Translations under genes and position numbers: made by a program
Notes under the pieces: generated by a model
Told to the model about the DNA's origin: nothing
The model's input: only the letters and a program-made list of their open reading frames with translations
Database searches by the model: none
From: Panax quinquefolius
Lineage: Eukaryota > Streptophyta > Magnoliopsida > Apiales > Araliaceae
Assembly: GCA_020205615.1 (NCBI GenBank)
Contig: CM035164.1
Coordinates: 121,578,307 to 121,642,306, forward strand
Length of the DNA: 64,000 nt
Reading direction: 5' to 3'
In this document: in pieces, positions 34,139 through 44,334 of the stretch
Layout: the number at the start of each line of letters is the position of its first letter
Position numbering within the stretch: position 1 is the first letter of the stretch

Positions 34139-34147
34139 CTATTTATA
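34139..34147 (-). promoter_or_regulatory. TATA box, S3
   Basis: The minus strand has TATAAATAGAAGCTCATTCC, the type A promoter. The donor-like site downstream reads CTGTAGTGGG here and is lost. Confidence 0.6.
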
Positions 34148-35484
34148 GGAAAATGGAATGCATAGTAACTAATCTATGAAACGGTCCAGTTGATTTACTT
34201 TAATCGGACGGTCCATATTTAAAGAAAAATCTTTTAAATAAAATATAATATATTCTATTTATATAAAAATATTTTACTATGCAAACACTATGCAACACTA
34301 TGCAAAACACTATGCAACACTATGCATAATAAAATATAATATATTCTATTTATAGAATAACTTTAATAAAGTATTCTGTTTTATATAAAAAGATGTTTCT
34401 TTTTTATTACGTTAATAATACGAATAAAACAAAACGTCATTATCGCTATAATAATTCATATTATTAATCGACAATAATGGAATCAAACTGAGTGACTTCT
34501 CACATAAGCATCAATAATCAATACCGTGTGCTACTATGCAACCACACGTATTCTTCATTTTTTTACTACCGAGTAGTTCAACAAGAACCACGGTAAAACT
34601 TCCGCCGTTATTTCAATAAAATAGTTTTGTCGCTTTTCTCGATCCGACAATAATTACATTTGTAGGGTCCACCAATGATTGAGTAGTTGTCGAATATTCC
34701 CTCGCTAACCTAATATTCCCCGACCAATCGAATATAATATAACCACTTGCGTACTTTTGCAAAATTTATAAATACTACCCACAACTATAATATTATCTCA
34801 AATTCACACCATAATATAAAAAATTATTTCGACAAAATTTAAATCTTTATTGATAAAATCTGGGTCTCACAGTCATCTTTAGATTCACGAGCCAAAGATA
34901 TTCATCAATAATTCATCTTTGCACTACAAAGCAAAGATATTCAACAACAAAATCATCTTTGCATTACGAGCCAAAGATATTCATCAATAATTCATCTTTT
35001 GCACTACAAAGCAAAAAGATATTCAACAACAGTCATCTTTGCATTACGAGCCAAAGATATTCATCAATAATTCATCTTTGCACTACAAAGCAAAGATATT
35101 CAACAACAGTCATCTTTGCATTACGAGCCAAAGATATTCATATATCAAAGAAATACATAATCATTTCGTGGTTATATAACAATAATTATAACCATGTTGA
35201 TCAATTCACCTTTTGCACTTAAGCTAAAAATATTCAATTGTAAATTCAATGGTCAGCGATCATACCAATCAACAATTCAACTTTTGCACTCTCGGCCCAA
35301 AGAGAACCTATGGTCACGATCATACCAATAATCTACCCATCTTTACACTTAAGTCAAAGAGAAATATCATCATTAGGGTTATAAGAATGTTATATAAAAA
35401 TAATATAATCAAAACATGGTTTTAATTTCAAGAGTAAGATTCATAAATCAACGATAATTTAGTTAGAAAAAGAAACCAATTTTG

Positions 35485-35935
35485 TCATAAATAGTAACTC
35501 GTGAATAGTAACCCATGAATAGTAACTTCATGAATAGTAACTCATGAATAGTAACCCATGAATAGTAACCCATGAATAGTAATTTCGTAAATAGTAACTC
35601 ATGAATAGTAACTCGTGAATAGTAACTCATGAATAGTAACTCGTGAATTGTAACTCATGAATAGTAACTCGTGAATAGTACTCAGTATTCGCATACATAG
35701 TCTGTATATCGTAAAAATAATGTCATATAATAAAATAGTATTATATACATGAATAAAGGTCGTATATCGTGAATAGTCTTAGTATACGTGAATAAGTAAC
35801 CCCCGACTCAAAAGATAGAAATTCCACAAAAACATCTTCACGCTTCATGAATAGTACTCGTGAATAAGAACTTGTGAATAAGTAACTCATGAATAATAAC
35901 TCGTGAATAAGTAACTCATGAATAGTAACCCAGAT
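35485..35935 (-). repeat. GTTACTATTCAYGA minisatellite (E2 right LTR)
   Basis: This is the clearest copy of the array. At least 15 successive GAATAGTAACYCRT units start at 35485, then a decayed middle, then more units. Confidence 0.78.
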
Positions 35936-36220
35936 ACGTGAAAAAGTTCCAAATTTGATAAAAACTTCAGATCAATATTTCAACATAATGATATTGAAGA
36001 AATAATATCATTACGAAAAAAAAAAATATCCCTTACTATCCCTTACCTCAAAAGAGCAGCACTTCTGACAGGATATCGGATATGACGCTGAAGGAAACTT
36101 GCACTGATGAATATCAACTCACCAAGTATCTTAATACTCACAAAATACACTCAATAATCTAGAGAGAGGAAGAGAAAAAGCTTATGTTTCTGGTGTGATT
36201 TTTAATTCTAACTTAGCCCT

Positions 36221-36229
36221 CTATTTATA
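36221..36229 (-). promoter_or_regulatory. TATA box, E2 right LTR
   Basis: The minus strand reads TATAAATAGAGGGCT. As the 5' LTR promoter of the array it could in principle transcribe all of E2. Confidence 0.65.
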
Positions 36230-37445
36230 GGAAAATTTTAGCAGACTTGACCATCAACCTGATGGCTTTACCTGCTACTATTCCCACCCACCACATTTGA
36301 AATAAAATTCAGCACATTTCTTCACCAACCACAAGTGGGGCCCACTCAATTCTAGAATTTTCCACCAAAATGCTAAATTCGGATACTTCAACAATTTTTG
36401 AACCATTCACCTCTTAAAATTCATAACAAATCATACGTTCATTTTTAACGGTTCAAAATTTGTGGACATATACTCAACATATATATGTATAACATATCCA
36501 AAAATTACAACGATCCAACGGTCGGATTAAAAATTATAACTCACGCAATATATCTCAAAAACACTAGTTTAATTTTTAATATCTTCATTCCGACAAAAAT
36601 ACTGATAAAATACCTCAACATTAATTCCTTCATTTATAACCACATAAATAAATCCATCATTTATATCCACATCAAATAAATATTTCCTTATCATATAAAT
36701 CAATAACTAATTATTCACAAATAATATTACAGAATCACAATAATGACAACCAGGCTGTTCCCAGGAAAGAGGGGGCTTTCCAATAAGAATTTCTCCTTCA
36801 TCGGCGGCGCAATTAGGTGACCAAACCTCTCCTTAGATGAACTTTGTAGACATTGCCAATAGTGCTATCTAATAATATTATTCAAATAATATGAATTATT
36901 GATCCGATAACGAGAAATATTATGCGGTGATAATTATTGAAACAACAATAATATAAAATATCAACGCAATTATTGAATCAATAAAATAAAATATTGAACA
37001 AAGAATTAATTGAACAATTATTGAGTAGTGCCTTCTTATGTAAGGATCAATAATTCAAAAATACCGTAAAAAATCGTGTGCTATCGTATAACACGCCAGA
37101 CATCAGATTTTTAACCACGGTGGTATTCCAACAAAGTGTTAATTGTAACGATTACGCCGTTATTTATAAAAACTTAATTTTGTCGCTTTCTTCATCCGAA
37201 GCTTTTCTTACATTATAGGGGCCCAAAAATGGTCATGCGTCGCATTTTTAATATTCCCAAGCGTAAAGAATATTCCACGACCAAACGAATATTCCCAACA
37301 ATGAATATTTTATAACCACTTGTGTATTTTGAAAAAAATTCATATATCACCCTTAACTTTAACTTTTATCAATTTAACCATTTACTTGAATAGTAATTAT
37401 AAGAAAAATTGAATACTTTTATTTCATAAAATTCGGGGTCTTACA

Positions 37446-37754
37446 ACTGTATTTTAACCACCAGGTATTCCAACAGTGTTAACGGTAAAAAAAACTCAAA
37501 CTTGTCGTTTTCTTCATCCGACAGTTATTCCGTTATGGGGCCCATAAATGATTGCGCCGTCGTACGGATATTCCCGACAAAAAGAATATTCCACGACCAA
37601 ACGAATATTCCCCGACAACAATAAATATTTTATATTCACTTGCGTATTTTGTAAAATTTCATATATTACCCTTAATTTTAACTTTTTATCAATTTAACCA
37701 TTTACTAAATAGGAAAATTGAATACTTTTATTTCATAAAATTCGGGGTCTTACA
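37446..37754 (-). mobile_element. S1 solo LTR (end piece)
   Basis: The U3 start of S1 resumes after E2 with ACTGTATTTTAACCACC, which continues the sequence broken at 10549. It ends TTCGGGGTCTTACA at the right TGAGC duplication. Confidence 0.85.
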
Positions 37755-38076
37755 TGAGCTCACCCTTTCTTTCACTGTTCTCTTCAGGAAATGAGAATAT
37801 AGCTGGGACGAGTCGGGGAAAGGAGTGACGGTCCAGATGATAGCATTAGTAGTCCTCACTATTCTGTTAAATAGTGTGACAATAAATGTAATGAGGATCG
37901 AATTTGAGTTTGTATACTGTCTATAAGGACTCCATTGAGAATGAATATTGTCTAGAAGGTGGTATTCTTGTTTAAACTCTCAGTTTATGTTTTGTCGTAT
38001 TTTACACGACATAGTTAAGTTTGTATTTGTATTTTGTACCATGTATTTGACGACTCAAGATGGGTATTGTATACCT
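37755..38076 (+). mobile_element. E1 3' LTR, type A (end piece, truncated)
   Basis: TGAGCTCACCC continues the E1 LTR broken at 6992. It carries the CACTATT...AATAGTG hairpin and AATAAA (37881). It breaks off at GTATACCT, about 18 bases before the expected GGGGGCGTCACA end, and joins a minus-strand gag N-terminus. The end of E1 is thus lost in a rearrangement. Confidence 0.85.
37881..37886 (+). promoter_or_regulatory. Candidate poly(A) signal (E1 3' LTR)
   Basis: AATAAA follows a CACTATT/AATAGTG hairpin (37857-37876), as at 2447. Confidence 0.5.
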
Positions 38077-38255
38077 AGCTCGGGTGCATGTGCTACCTCT
38101 GCAACTAGCTCGGGTGCAACTATTAGTTCTTCACTCACCACATAGATATCTCTAATTCCCTCTTCGTCTGACATCACATTAACCTGATTAGTGATTAAAG
38201 GTGTCTCAACGGTCTCATGTGCTTCATTGCTTATCTCAACATTTTCAGACGCCAT
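38077..38255 (-). pseudogene. E4 gag N-terminus (truncated)
   Basis: The minus strand encodes about 60 residues starting MASENVEISNEAHETVE and including two APEL repeats. This is the N-terminal gag segment that E1 and E5 have lost: those copies read MASENVEISN then jump. It is cut at 38077 by the junction with the E1 LTR. It shows what the intact gag start of type A looks like. No capsid core is present. Confidence 0.65.
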
Positions 38256-38442
38256 TTTCAAATATTGTCACCAAACAAGGGTTAAATAACATATCACATA
38301 TTATCTCTATACTCTGACCGACCAATTAAATACCAAGTAAACTTAGGTAGGTCATACTAGCGAAGGAATTCCCCGTCTCTCCCCTCCTAGTTCTTGTCTC
38401 ACATCTCAGCCAGGGATCATATCCCTAAGCTTTGATACCAAC
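38256..38442 (-). other. E4 leader and PBS
   Basis: This leader of about 170 bases lies between the gag ATG and the PBS (reverse GCTTTGATACCA near 38430). It resembles the E1 leader at 2682-2848. A single PBS is present. Confidence 0.75.
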
Positions 38443-38559
38443 TGTGACGCCCCCAAAATAGGTATACATCACCCATCTTGAGTCGCCAAATACATGGTAC
38501 AGAATTCAAATACAATTTTTAATATACAACAAGAGAGCTGTGAGTTTTAATACAAATAT
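38443..38559 (-). mobile_element. E4 LTR, type A (first piece)
   Basis: The LTR end TGTGACGCCCCC and 100 more bases run up to AATAT, where E5 is inserted. The rest is at 48946-49947. The two ~120-base LTR ends in tandem here (38443 and 38560) are explained by nesting, not by local duplication. Confidence 0.8.
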
Positions 38560-40479
38560 TGTGACGCCCCCAAAATTAGGTATACATCACCTATCTTGAG
38601 TCGCCAAATACATGGTACAAAATACAAATACAAACTTAATTATACAACTGTCGTGTAACATACGACAATACATAAACTGAGAGTTCTAATATGAATATTG
38701 TCATCTAGACAATATCCATACTCAAGGAGTTCTCATTACATTTATTGTCACACTATTTAACAGAATAGTGAGGACTACTAATGCTATCTTCTGGACCATC
38801 ACTCCTTTCCCCGACTCGTCCCAAATTATATTCTCATTTCAAGAGAATAAAGGTGAAAGAAAGGGTGAGCTCAACTAGCCCAGTAAGAAATATTATGACT
38901 AAGATAATGCAGAATAAATTATCAATAGTCTTCAACAATGTTAAACTGATAAAATACAATAGACATCAAGTTTAACTGCAGCGGAATAAGCAATCCATTA
39001 GAAGAGTCAAGTAAAGAATAAAACCTACTATCTTCTATGATTTAAAAATGTTTTTATCAACTTTTATCGCTAAGACTCAGCTTAATAAATAAACCACATC
39101 ATCGAATCATCCCTGTAATACGGGCCAAGGATATTCATTAAATCATCAATGGTCAAGACTATACCGAATAATCCCTGGTCATAATCATACCAAGTCCATC
39201 TCTGCACGTAAGCCAAAAATATACAACAATAAATAACAGCCCATCTTCGCACGTAAGCCAAAGATAACTTTCATCACCATATATATAATAAGTATGAGGA
39301 TGATGACAATGATATAATCATTAATCAAACGAAAACAAGGATAAATACTAAAGACTTTAAATTTATCCAAATATTATCAATCACATAATAAATTCATAAT
39401 CTAATATTGTTAATATCATAACAATATTTTAATCACTTCTTAAACTTATAAATAATTTATTTCAGTTGTTTACAGTTTACCAAATAATACAAAACATGTC
39501 ATACTCATAAGATTTTATCACCAATGATCAAATTCCTTATCAACAATCTATATATACCTTATATAGGATTTCCAAGCCATAAAATCCTATCTTCCAACTT
39601 TGTTACTTCACATAACACATTTAACTCATATGTTCGTAACTAAACTATTTTCATGAAAAATACCAAATCAGTCCCAAAAATATTTTTTTTTGGGATTTTG
39701 CATAATATAGTCCCATAATGAACATATATTTTTCTCGAAATTTTTAAAAGTCATTTACTATTTTTCAAAAATCAATTTCTAATTAATTCCTTAAGAAATT
39801 AGCTACCTCAAGGTTAACTCCAAAAATTCCCAAATCTTGGTAGAATCTTACACATGTTAACGTGAGCTTTCAGTTTAAATTTCATGGTCATCAAAGTTAT
39901 AAAACTCCGGTTATAGCTTTTTTCGTCAGAAAAACCTAAATATTGAAATGGTCATAACTTGCTCATTTTAAGTCAGAATGAGCTCATTTTTGGACAGGAG
40001 TTACTTTATACCATATAATTTCATGTCCCAAAAGGCCAGAATTTTTCTCACAAATTAAGTGGCCGAAACTGCCTTAAAAGTTTCAAGCGAGGCGTTTTGG
40101 TTTTTGCGCTTTTGTACTCCTTTGCTAAAATCACCACGAAAATCTACAACACCTTTTCCAAAGGATTCTACTTGGATAAGCTACAAAACTCATAGATCTA
40201 ACTCTAGGACTTGACCATACTCAAAATTCGAAATATAACAGGAGATATGGTCAATTGAATTTCTTGTTCCGTTTTCACCAAAATCTGATTTTCAACCTTT
40301 TGTGATTTCTAAGAAACTTTCATGTTTTCACATAATAACCAACATAACTCATCATAACACTTACTAATACCACATATACCCATGATTTTCATTAGTCCAA
40401 TGCTTTTATTATGACTCTCATCATAATCAACGAATCTTAGGATCATTTCCACAATTTAATAAGGAATGAATATAAAGGA

Positions 40480-41200
40480 TCATTCACCACGCATGTGGTA
40501 ATCCACATGTATGTGTTATTCCAATGTAATAATAAAGAATGGAATAATGTAAGGATTCACCATGCATGCGATAGAGACCGCACGACATAAAAGTTATTCC
40601 CAACAGTAATAATAAAGATTTTAACCAGTCCTGTGTAAAACACACGAGCATGTGATATTCCAACAGAATAATAAAGACGGAATACTATAAGGATTTCACC
40701 AAGTATAGGGGAGTCCACGTATACAGGTTATTCCAACAGAATAATAAAGAATGGAATAACAGAAGAAATCACCATGCATGCGATAGATCGCACCGGCAGG
40801 TTATTCTCAACAGAATAATAAATGCGGAATAATAAATAATGAAACCAGGTCAGGTGAAATTCACACCGACAGGATATTCCGACAGAATAATAAAGAATGA
40901 AATAATAAAAGAATTTCACCAAGTATGCGGTACTTAGATAAACAAAGTTATTCCAACATAATAATAAAGAATGGAATAATAGAAGAAGATCACCAAGTAT
41001 TGGGTAAACCGCATATACAGGTCATTCCACCAAGTATAGGGTAAACCACGCATACAGGTTATTGCAACAGAACAATAAAGAATGGAATAACAATAGGACT
41101 TCACCAAGTATAGGTATGCCAGCGTATATAAAGTCATGTATAACAGATGCCACTTTTTACAAAGTTATTCCAATGAAATAACAAAGAATGGAATAACAGA
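40480..41200 (-). repeat. TTATTCC hairpin array (E5 3' LTR)
   Basis: At least seven units of GTTATTCC...GGAATAAC type, with CACCAAGTATAGGGTA and CACCATGCATGCGATAG spacers. Confidence 0.8.
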
Positions 41201-41383
41201 AGTTCTCTTCATGAATAAGAAAGAATAACACCCCTTACCGTAAAAGAAACTGGATATAGAAGTATGAAGTAGCAGAATACTCTTCTTCTTTCTCTCTATA
41301 GATTTTCTCTCTATAGTTTCTCTCTATAATTTCTCTCTCTAGAATTTTAATGAATTCGTAAGAAATAATGAAGGAATGAGCTT

Positions 41384-41392
41384 CTATTTATA
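41384..41392 (-). promoter_or_regulatory. TATA box, E5 3' LTR
   Basis: The minus strand reads TATAAATAGAAGCTCATTCC. CGGTAAGGGG lies about 150 bases downstream. Confidence 0.65.
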
Positions 41393-42635
41393 GAAGAATG
41401 GAATGAATAGTAACTAATTCATGAACGGTCCAGATCGATTTACTTTTAAATGGACGGTCCAGATCGATTTACTATTAAAACTTAAAGCAACGATCCATAT
41501 TGATTCACTATTCTAACATTTAAACCAGTGATCCATATTGATTCACTATTATAAATTTCCACCAGCGGTCCATATTGATTCACTATTATAACTTCAACCA
41601 ACGGTCTGAAAAATTAGCACATCTCCTCATGGAATAATATTGCACCCAAACACCTAATGCACAATACTAGAGTGAATAGAATCGGGTGAATAAGAACTCA
41701 TGAATAAGAATCTTCACACAAAAAGTATCCCAAATACTCGAGTGAACAATATTAGAGTGAATAGGAATTTTGGTGAATAGTAATTTTGGTGAATAGTAAC
41801 CCATGAATAGTAACTCATGAATAGTAACTCCGACACAAAAAGTGCCCCGAATAACCTCCAGACATCAATTACTATCGAAATAAATGACAATTTCTACTAA
41901 CACAAATAATCCCAACACAATGAAACTATCAAATTTATCTTTAATCAACACGAACTTCTCCATCATTAATATCATAATTCACAATATTTAACAACTAGGT
42001 TGTTCCCAGGAAAGAGGGGGCTTTCCGATAAGGATTTCTCCCTATTGGCGCGCAATTAGATAACCAAACCTCTCCTTGACAGAACTTCTAGACATTGTAA
42101 ATATTGTAATTGAATAATATAAATAACTTTGTCGTCTCAATTATTGATTTAATAATATAACATATTATGCACATGATACTGTGACAATAATCAAATCAAT
42201 AATATGAGAGATATGATGCATCAATTACTATAGCAATAATTGAGTATAACTGAGTGACTTATCACGTAAGCATCAATAATCTATACCGTGTAGCTACTAT
42301 GCAACCACGCCAGATATTATTGTACTTTTACTACTAGGGTAGTTCAACAAAGATAATCAGTGAAAACCTCCGCCGTTATTTTTATAAAATATTTTGTCGC
42401 TTTCTAAATACGACAATTCTTCCGTTGTTTATTCCACTTAATGATTGTGTCGTCGCATTTAATATTACCCGACAAAAAATATTCCCCACCAATCAAATAT
42501 TTATAACAACTTGCATACTTTGCAAAATTTTCAAATACTACCCACAACTATAACACTATCTCAAATCCACACCATAATATTAAAAAAATATTTTGAGAAA
42601 ATTAAATATTTATTCATAAAATCTGGGGTCTCACA

Positions 42636-42650
42636 ATCTCCCTCCTTATG
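42636..42650 (-). other. PPT of E5
   Basis: The minus strand CATAAGGAGGGAGAT is directly upstream of the 3' LTR. Confidence 0.85.
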
Positions 42651-42734
42651 AAATTTAAGCCCCGAATTTACGTGTGACGACTGGTATGATCGAAGAGGTA
42701 AGGATACCTTGAATACCTTTATCGTCGAAAACAT

Positions 42735-43140
42735 TAAATTCATCTTTGCAATACGACCCAAAGATATTCATTAACAATTCATCTTTACTACAAAGCCAAT
42801 CAGATAACCAATAATCAACAGTTCATCTTTGCACTACAGGCCAAAGATATACAATTGTAAAACCAATAATGCTGAGACTCAGCTTAATAGTATCACGACC
42901 ACGAATTATCCATGCACTACGGGCCAAGGATATTCGTGTTTTCAATTATGGTCATGATTATACCGAATAATCCCTAGTCATAATCATACCAAGTCCATCT
43001 ATGCACTACGGGCCAAAGATGACTTTTACCACATCATTTGTAACATTACGGTCATGATTATACCAAATAATCCCTGGTCATAATCATACCAAGTTCATCC
43101 ATGCACTACAGGCCACAGATGACTTTCAACAAAATATAAA
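42735..43140 (-). repeat. LTR-like stem-loop repeats in place of pol (E5)
   Basis: This is the same block as in E1 (3045-3480). About five units have stems in ATCTTTG/CAAAGAT form or G-U and compensated variants, such as ATCTGTG/CATGGAT. Between them are two GGTATGATTAT/ATAATCATGACC palindromic units. It starts right after a protease remnant and ends about 90 bases before the PPT. Confidence 0.75.
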
Positions 43141-43149
43141 CATGATGAG

Positions 43150-43420
43150 TAGTTAATCAATTGATTCCTAAAATCACATCAAAGGCAAGTATTTTCAAAG
43201 AGATAAGATCGACAGGTAACATGAAAGTGTCGATTTGAAACAAGATTTATAAACAGTGGAGGTAACGAAGGCTCTTACTAACGAAGTTTCAACCAATAAG
43301 TCAAAGTCTAACTTCTCCGGAGTCAAATTTAAACGTTGAACGCAAGCAAGAGAGATAAAATAATGGGTAGAATCGGTATCTTATAAGGTATAGACTTCGC
43401 AATTTATAATTAACTAACCC
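43150..43420 (-). pseudogene. E5 protease (broken)
   Basis: A retropepsin-like stretch on the minus strand has DTDSTHYFIS near 43370 where D-T-G-(S/A) is expected, so the catalytic glycine is replaced. A stop precedes it (VYTL-stop). RLNLTPEKLDFDLLVETSLV follows in frame. Frameshifts then lead to the FDVILG landmark near 43180, where pol breaks off into stem-loop repeats. It is non-functional. Confidence 0.7.
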
Positions 43421-43982
43421 GTGCTAACTTCATTCGGGTTACTCGCTTTTTGAGAAGTCACGAAAAATGCTCTCCCTTGTACTACCGGTTTTGACTTTTC
43501 TGGATCGGTATTTGGTGCCTCCATCCTAGCTAAACTTGTCTTCGATGAACGACAAAATCGGGCTAGGTGACCTTCTTTTCTTGAAATTTCCACTTCTATT
43601 ATCTTGGTCATGATTTCTACCGAAGTGGTTACCATTCTTGGCATGATAATTTCCTCCACGATGATTATCATTGTTCCGATGACCGTTGTCACCGGTACGA
43701 TTATTATCGTGTTGTTGGTCGTTACCTTTTGGTTGTGCTAACTCATTATCGCGCTCCAATAACTGAGCTCTATTCACAACATCTGAATATAAACAAAGTT
43801 TATGAGAAATGAGGTATTGACGTATATCGGGTTTCGAACCTCTTAGAAACAATCGCGTCATTCGCTCCTCATTATCGACCAAGTGGGGCGCAAACCGGGA
43901 TAACTCCGCAAACTTAGCCTCGTACTGCGATACGGTCATATTATTTTGCTCCATTGCTTATCTCAACATTTTCAGATGCCAT
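43414..43982 (-). pseudogene. E5 gag (internally deleted)
   Basis: The original start MASENVEISNGAK runs to a stop after 13 codons (43982). A second ATG at 43954 opens 142 codons, MEQNNMTVSQYEAKFAELSR and onward, up to RDNELAQPKG and an N/H/G-rich tail. A frameshift then leads to RKEGHLARFCR, the second half of a zinc knuckle whose CX2C half is missing. The capsid N-terminal ~190 residues are deleted at the same junction as in E1. Overlapping start codons mean the core could only be made by reinitiation. It is probably not a working capsid. Confidence 0.75.
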
Positions 43983-44156
43983 TTTTAAACACTGTCACAA
44001 AACAAGCGTTAAGTAACATATAACATATTATCCCTATACTCTGACCGACCAATTTAAATACTAAATAAACTTAAGTAGGTCATACTAGCGAAGGAATTCC
44101 CCGTCTCTCCCCTCCTAGTTCTTATCTCACATCTCAGCCAGGGATCATATCCCTAA

Positions 44157-44334
44157 GCTTTGATACCAACTGTGACTTCTATCCCTTAACCTGGATAGCA
44201 CCTCACAATGATACCTATCAACTTGCCACCGCAGAATCCAAGTCCCCTCACGGAAAAGTCCGGCTTTGCAGCATCCCAAGACTTGGAAGTCACCAGCAAA
44301 AGGCTCGGGGCTCTTTTCTATGGCTTTGATACCA
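44157..44334 (-). repeat. PBS-duplication module (E5)
   Basis: Two identical PBS complements (GCTTTGATACCA at 44157-44168 and 44323-44334) lie 166 bases apart. Both are followed on the right by ACTGTGAC. The copy adjoining the LTR (44323) is in the normal position. The enclosed sequence shares TTGCCACCGCAGAATCCAAG and AGGCTCGGGGCTCTTT with E2. Confidence 0.78.

Larger units (their letters stand above)
32457..34871 (-). mobile_element. S3 solo LTR, type A (shortened)
   Basis: One type A LTR lies on the minus strand inside the right C LTR. It runs from TGAGACGCCCCC (normally TGTGACG) to GGGTCTCACA, and AGTCA/GTCAT repeats on both sides give a 5-bp target duplication with one ambiguous base. 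At 2.4 kb it lacks the unique R/U5 region of full A LTRs. It contains stem-loop units (33010-33230), part of the TTATTCC array (33440-33980), TATA (34139) and a short ACTATGCAAC tandem repeat (34270-34326). Its donor-like site is mutated. Confidence 0.83.
34872..37445 (-). mobile_element. E2 right LTR, type C (second part)
   Basis: The stem-loop array resumes (34872-35360), followed by minisatellite (35485-35935), a donor-like site (about 36045), TATA (36221) and a U3 with CAATTATTG boxes (36967, 37015). GAATATTCC palindromes lie near 37268. The LTR ends ATTCGGGGTCTTACA. With the first part it is about 3.8 kb and closes the E2 array. Confidence 0.88.
38560..42635 (-). mobile_element. E5 3' LTR, type A
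   Basis: This complete LTR of 4076 bases runs from TGTGACGCCCCC to CTGGGGTCTCACA. It has TTTATT (reverse poly(A) signal, 38741) and stem-loop units (39110-39280). The unique R/U5 region (39300-40450) is followed by the TTATTCC hairpin array (40480-41200). A donor-like CGGTAAGGGG (about 41237), TATA (41384), minisatellite (41645-41835) and U3 boxes (42138, 42240) complete it. It is very close to the partner LTR at 44337. AATAT target copies at 38555 and 48941 bracket the element. Confidence 0.92.

Noticed and set aside
38443..38680. Local tandem duplication of the LTR end
   Set aside because: The AATAT copies at 38555 and 48941, and continuity of the first LTR at 48946, show nested insertion instead.
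40728..41137. Membrane-protein-like ORFs rich in YYSILYYSVG (also 374-619, 4895-5306 and 46503-46927)
   Set aside because: They come from the TTATTCC hairpin array. Hydrophobic look is due to AT-rich repeat codons, and no homologous gene pattern was seen.
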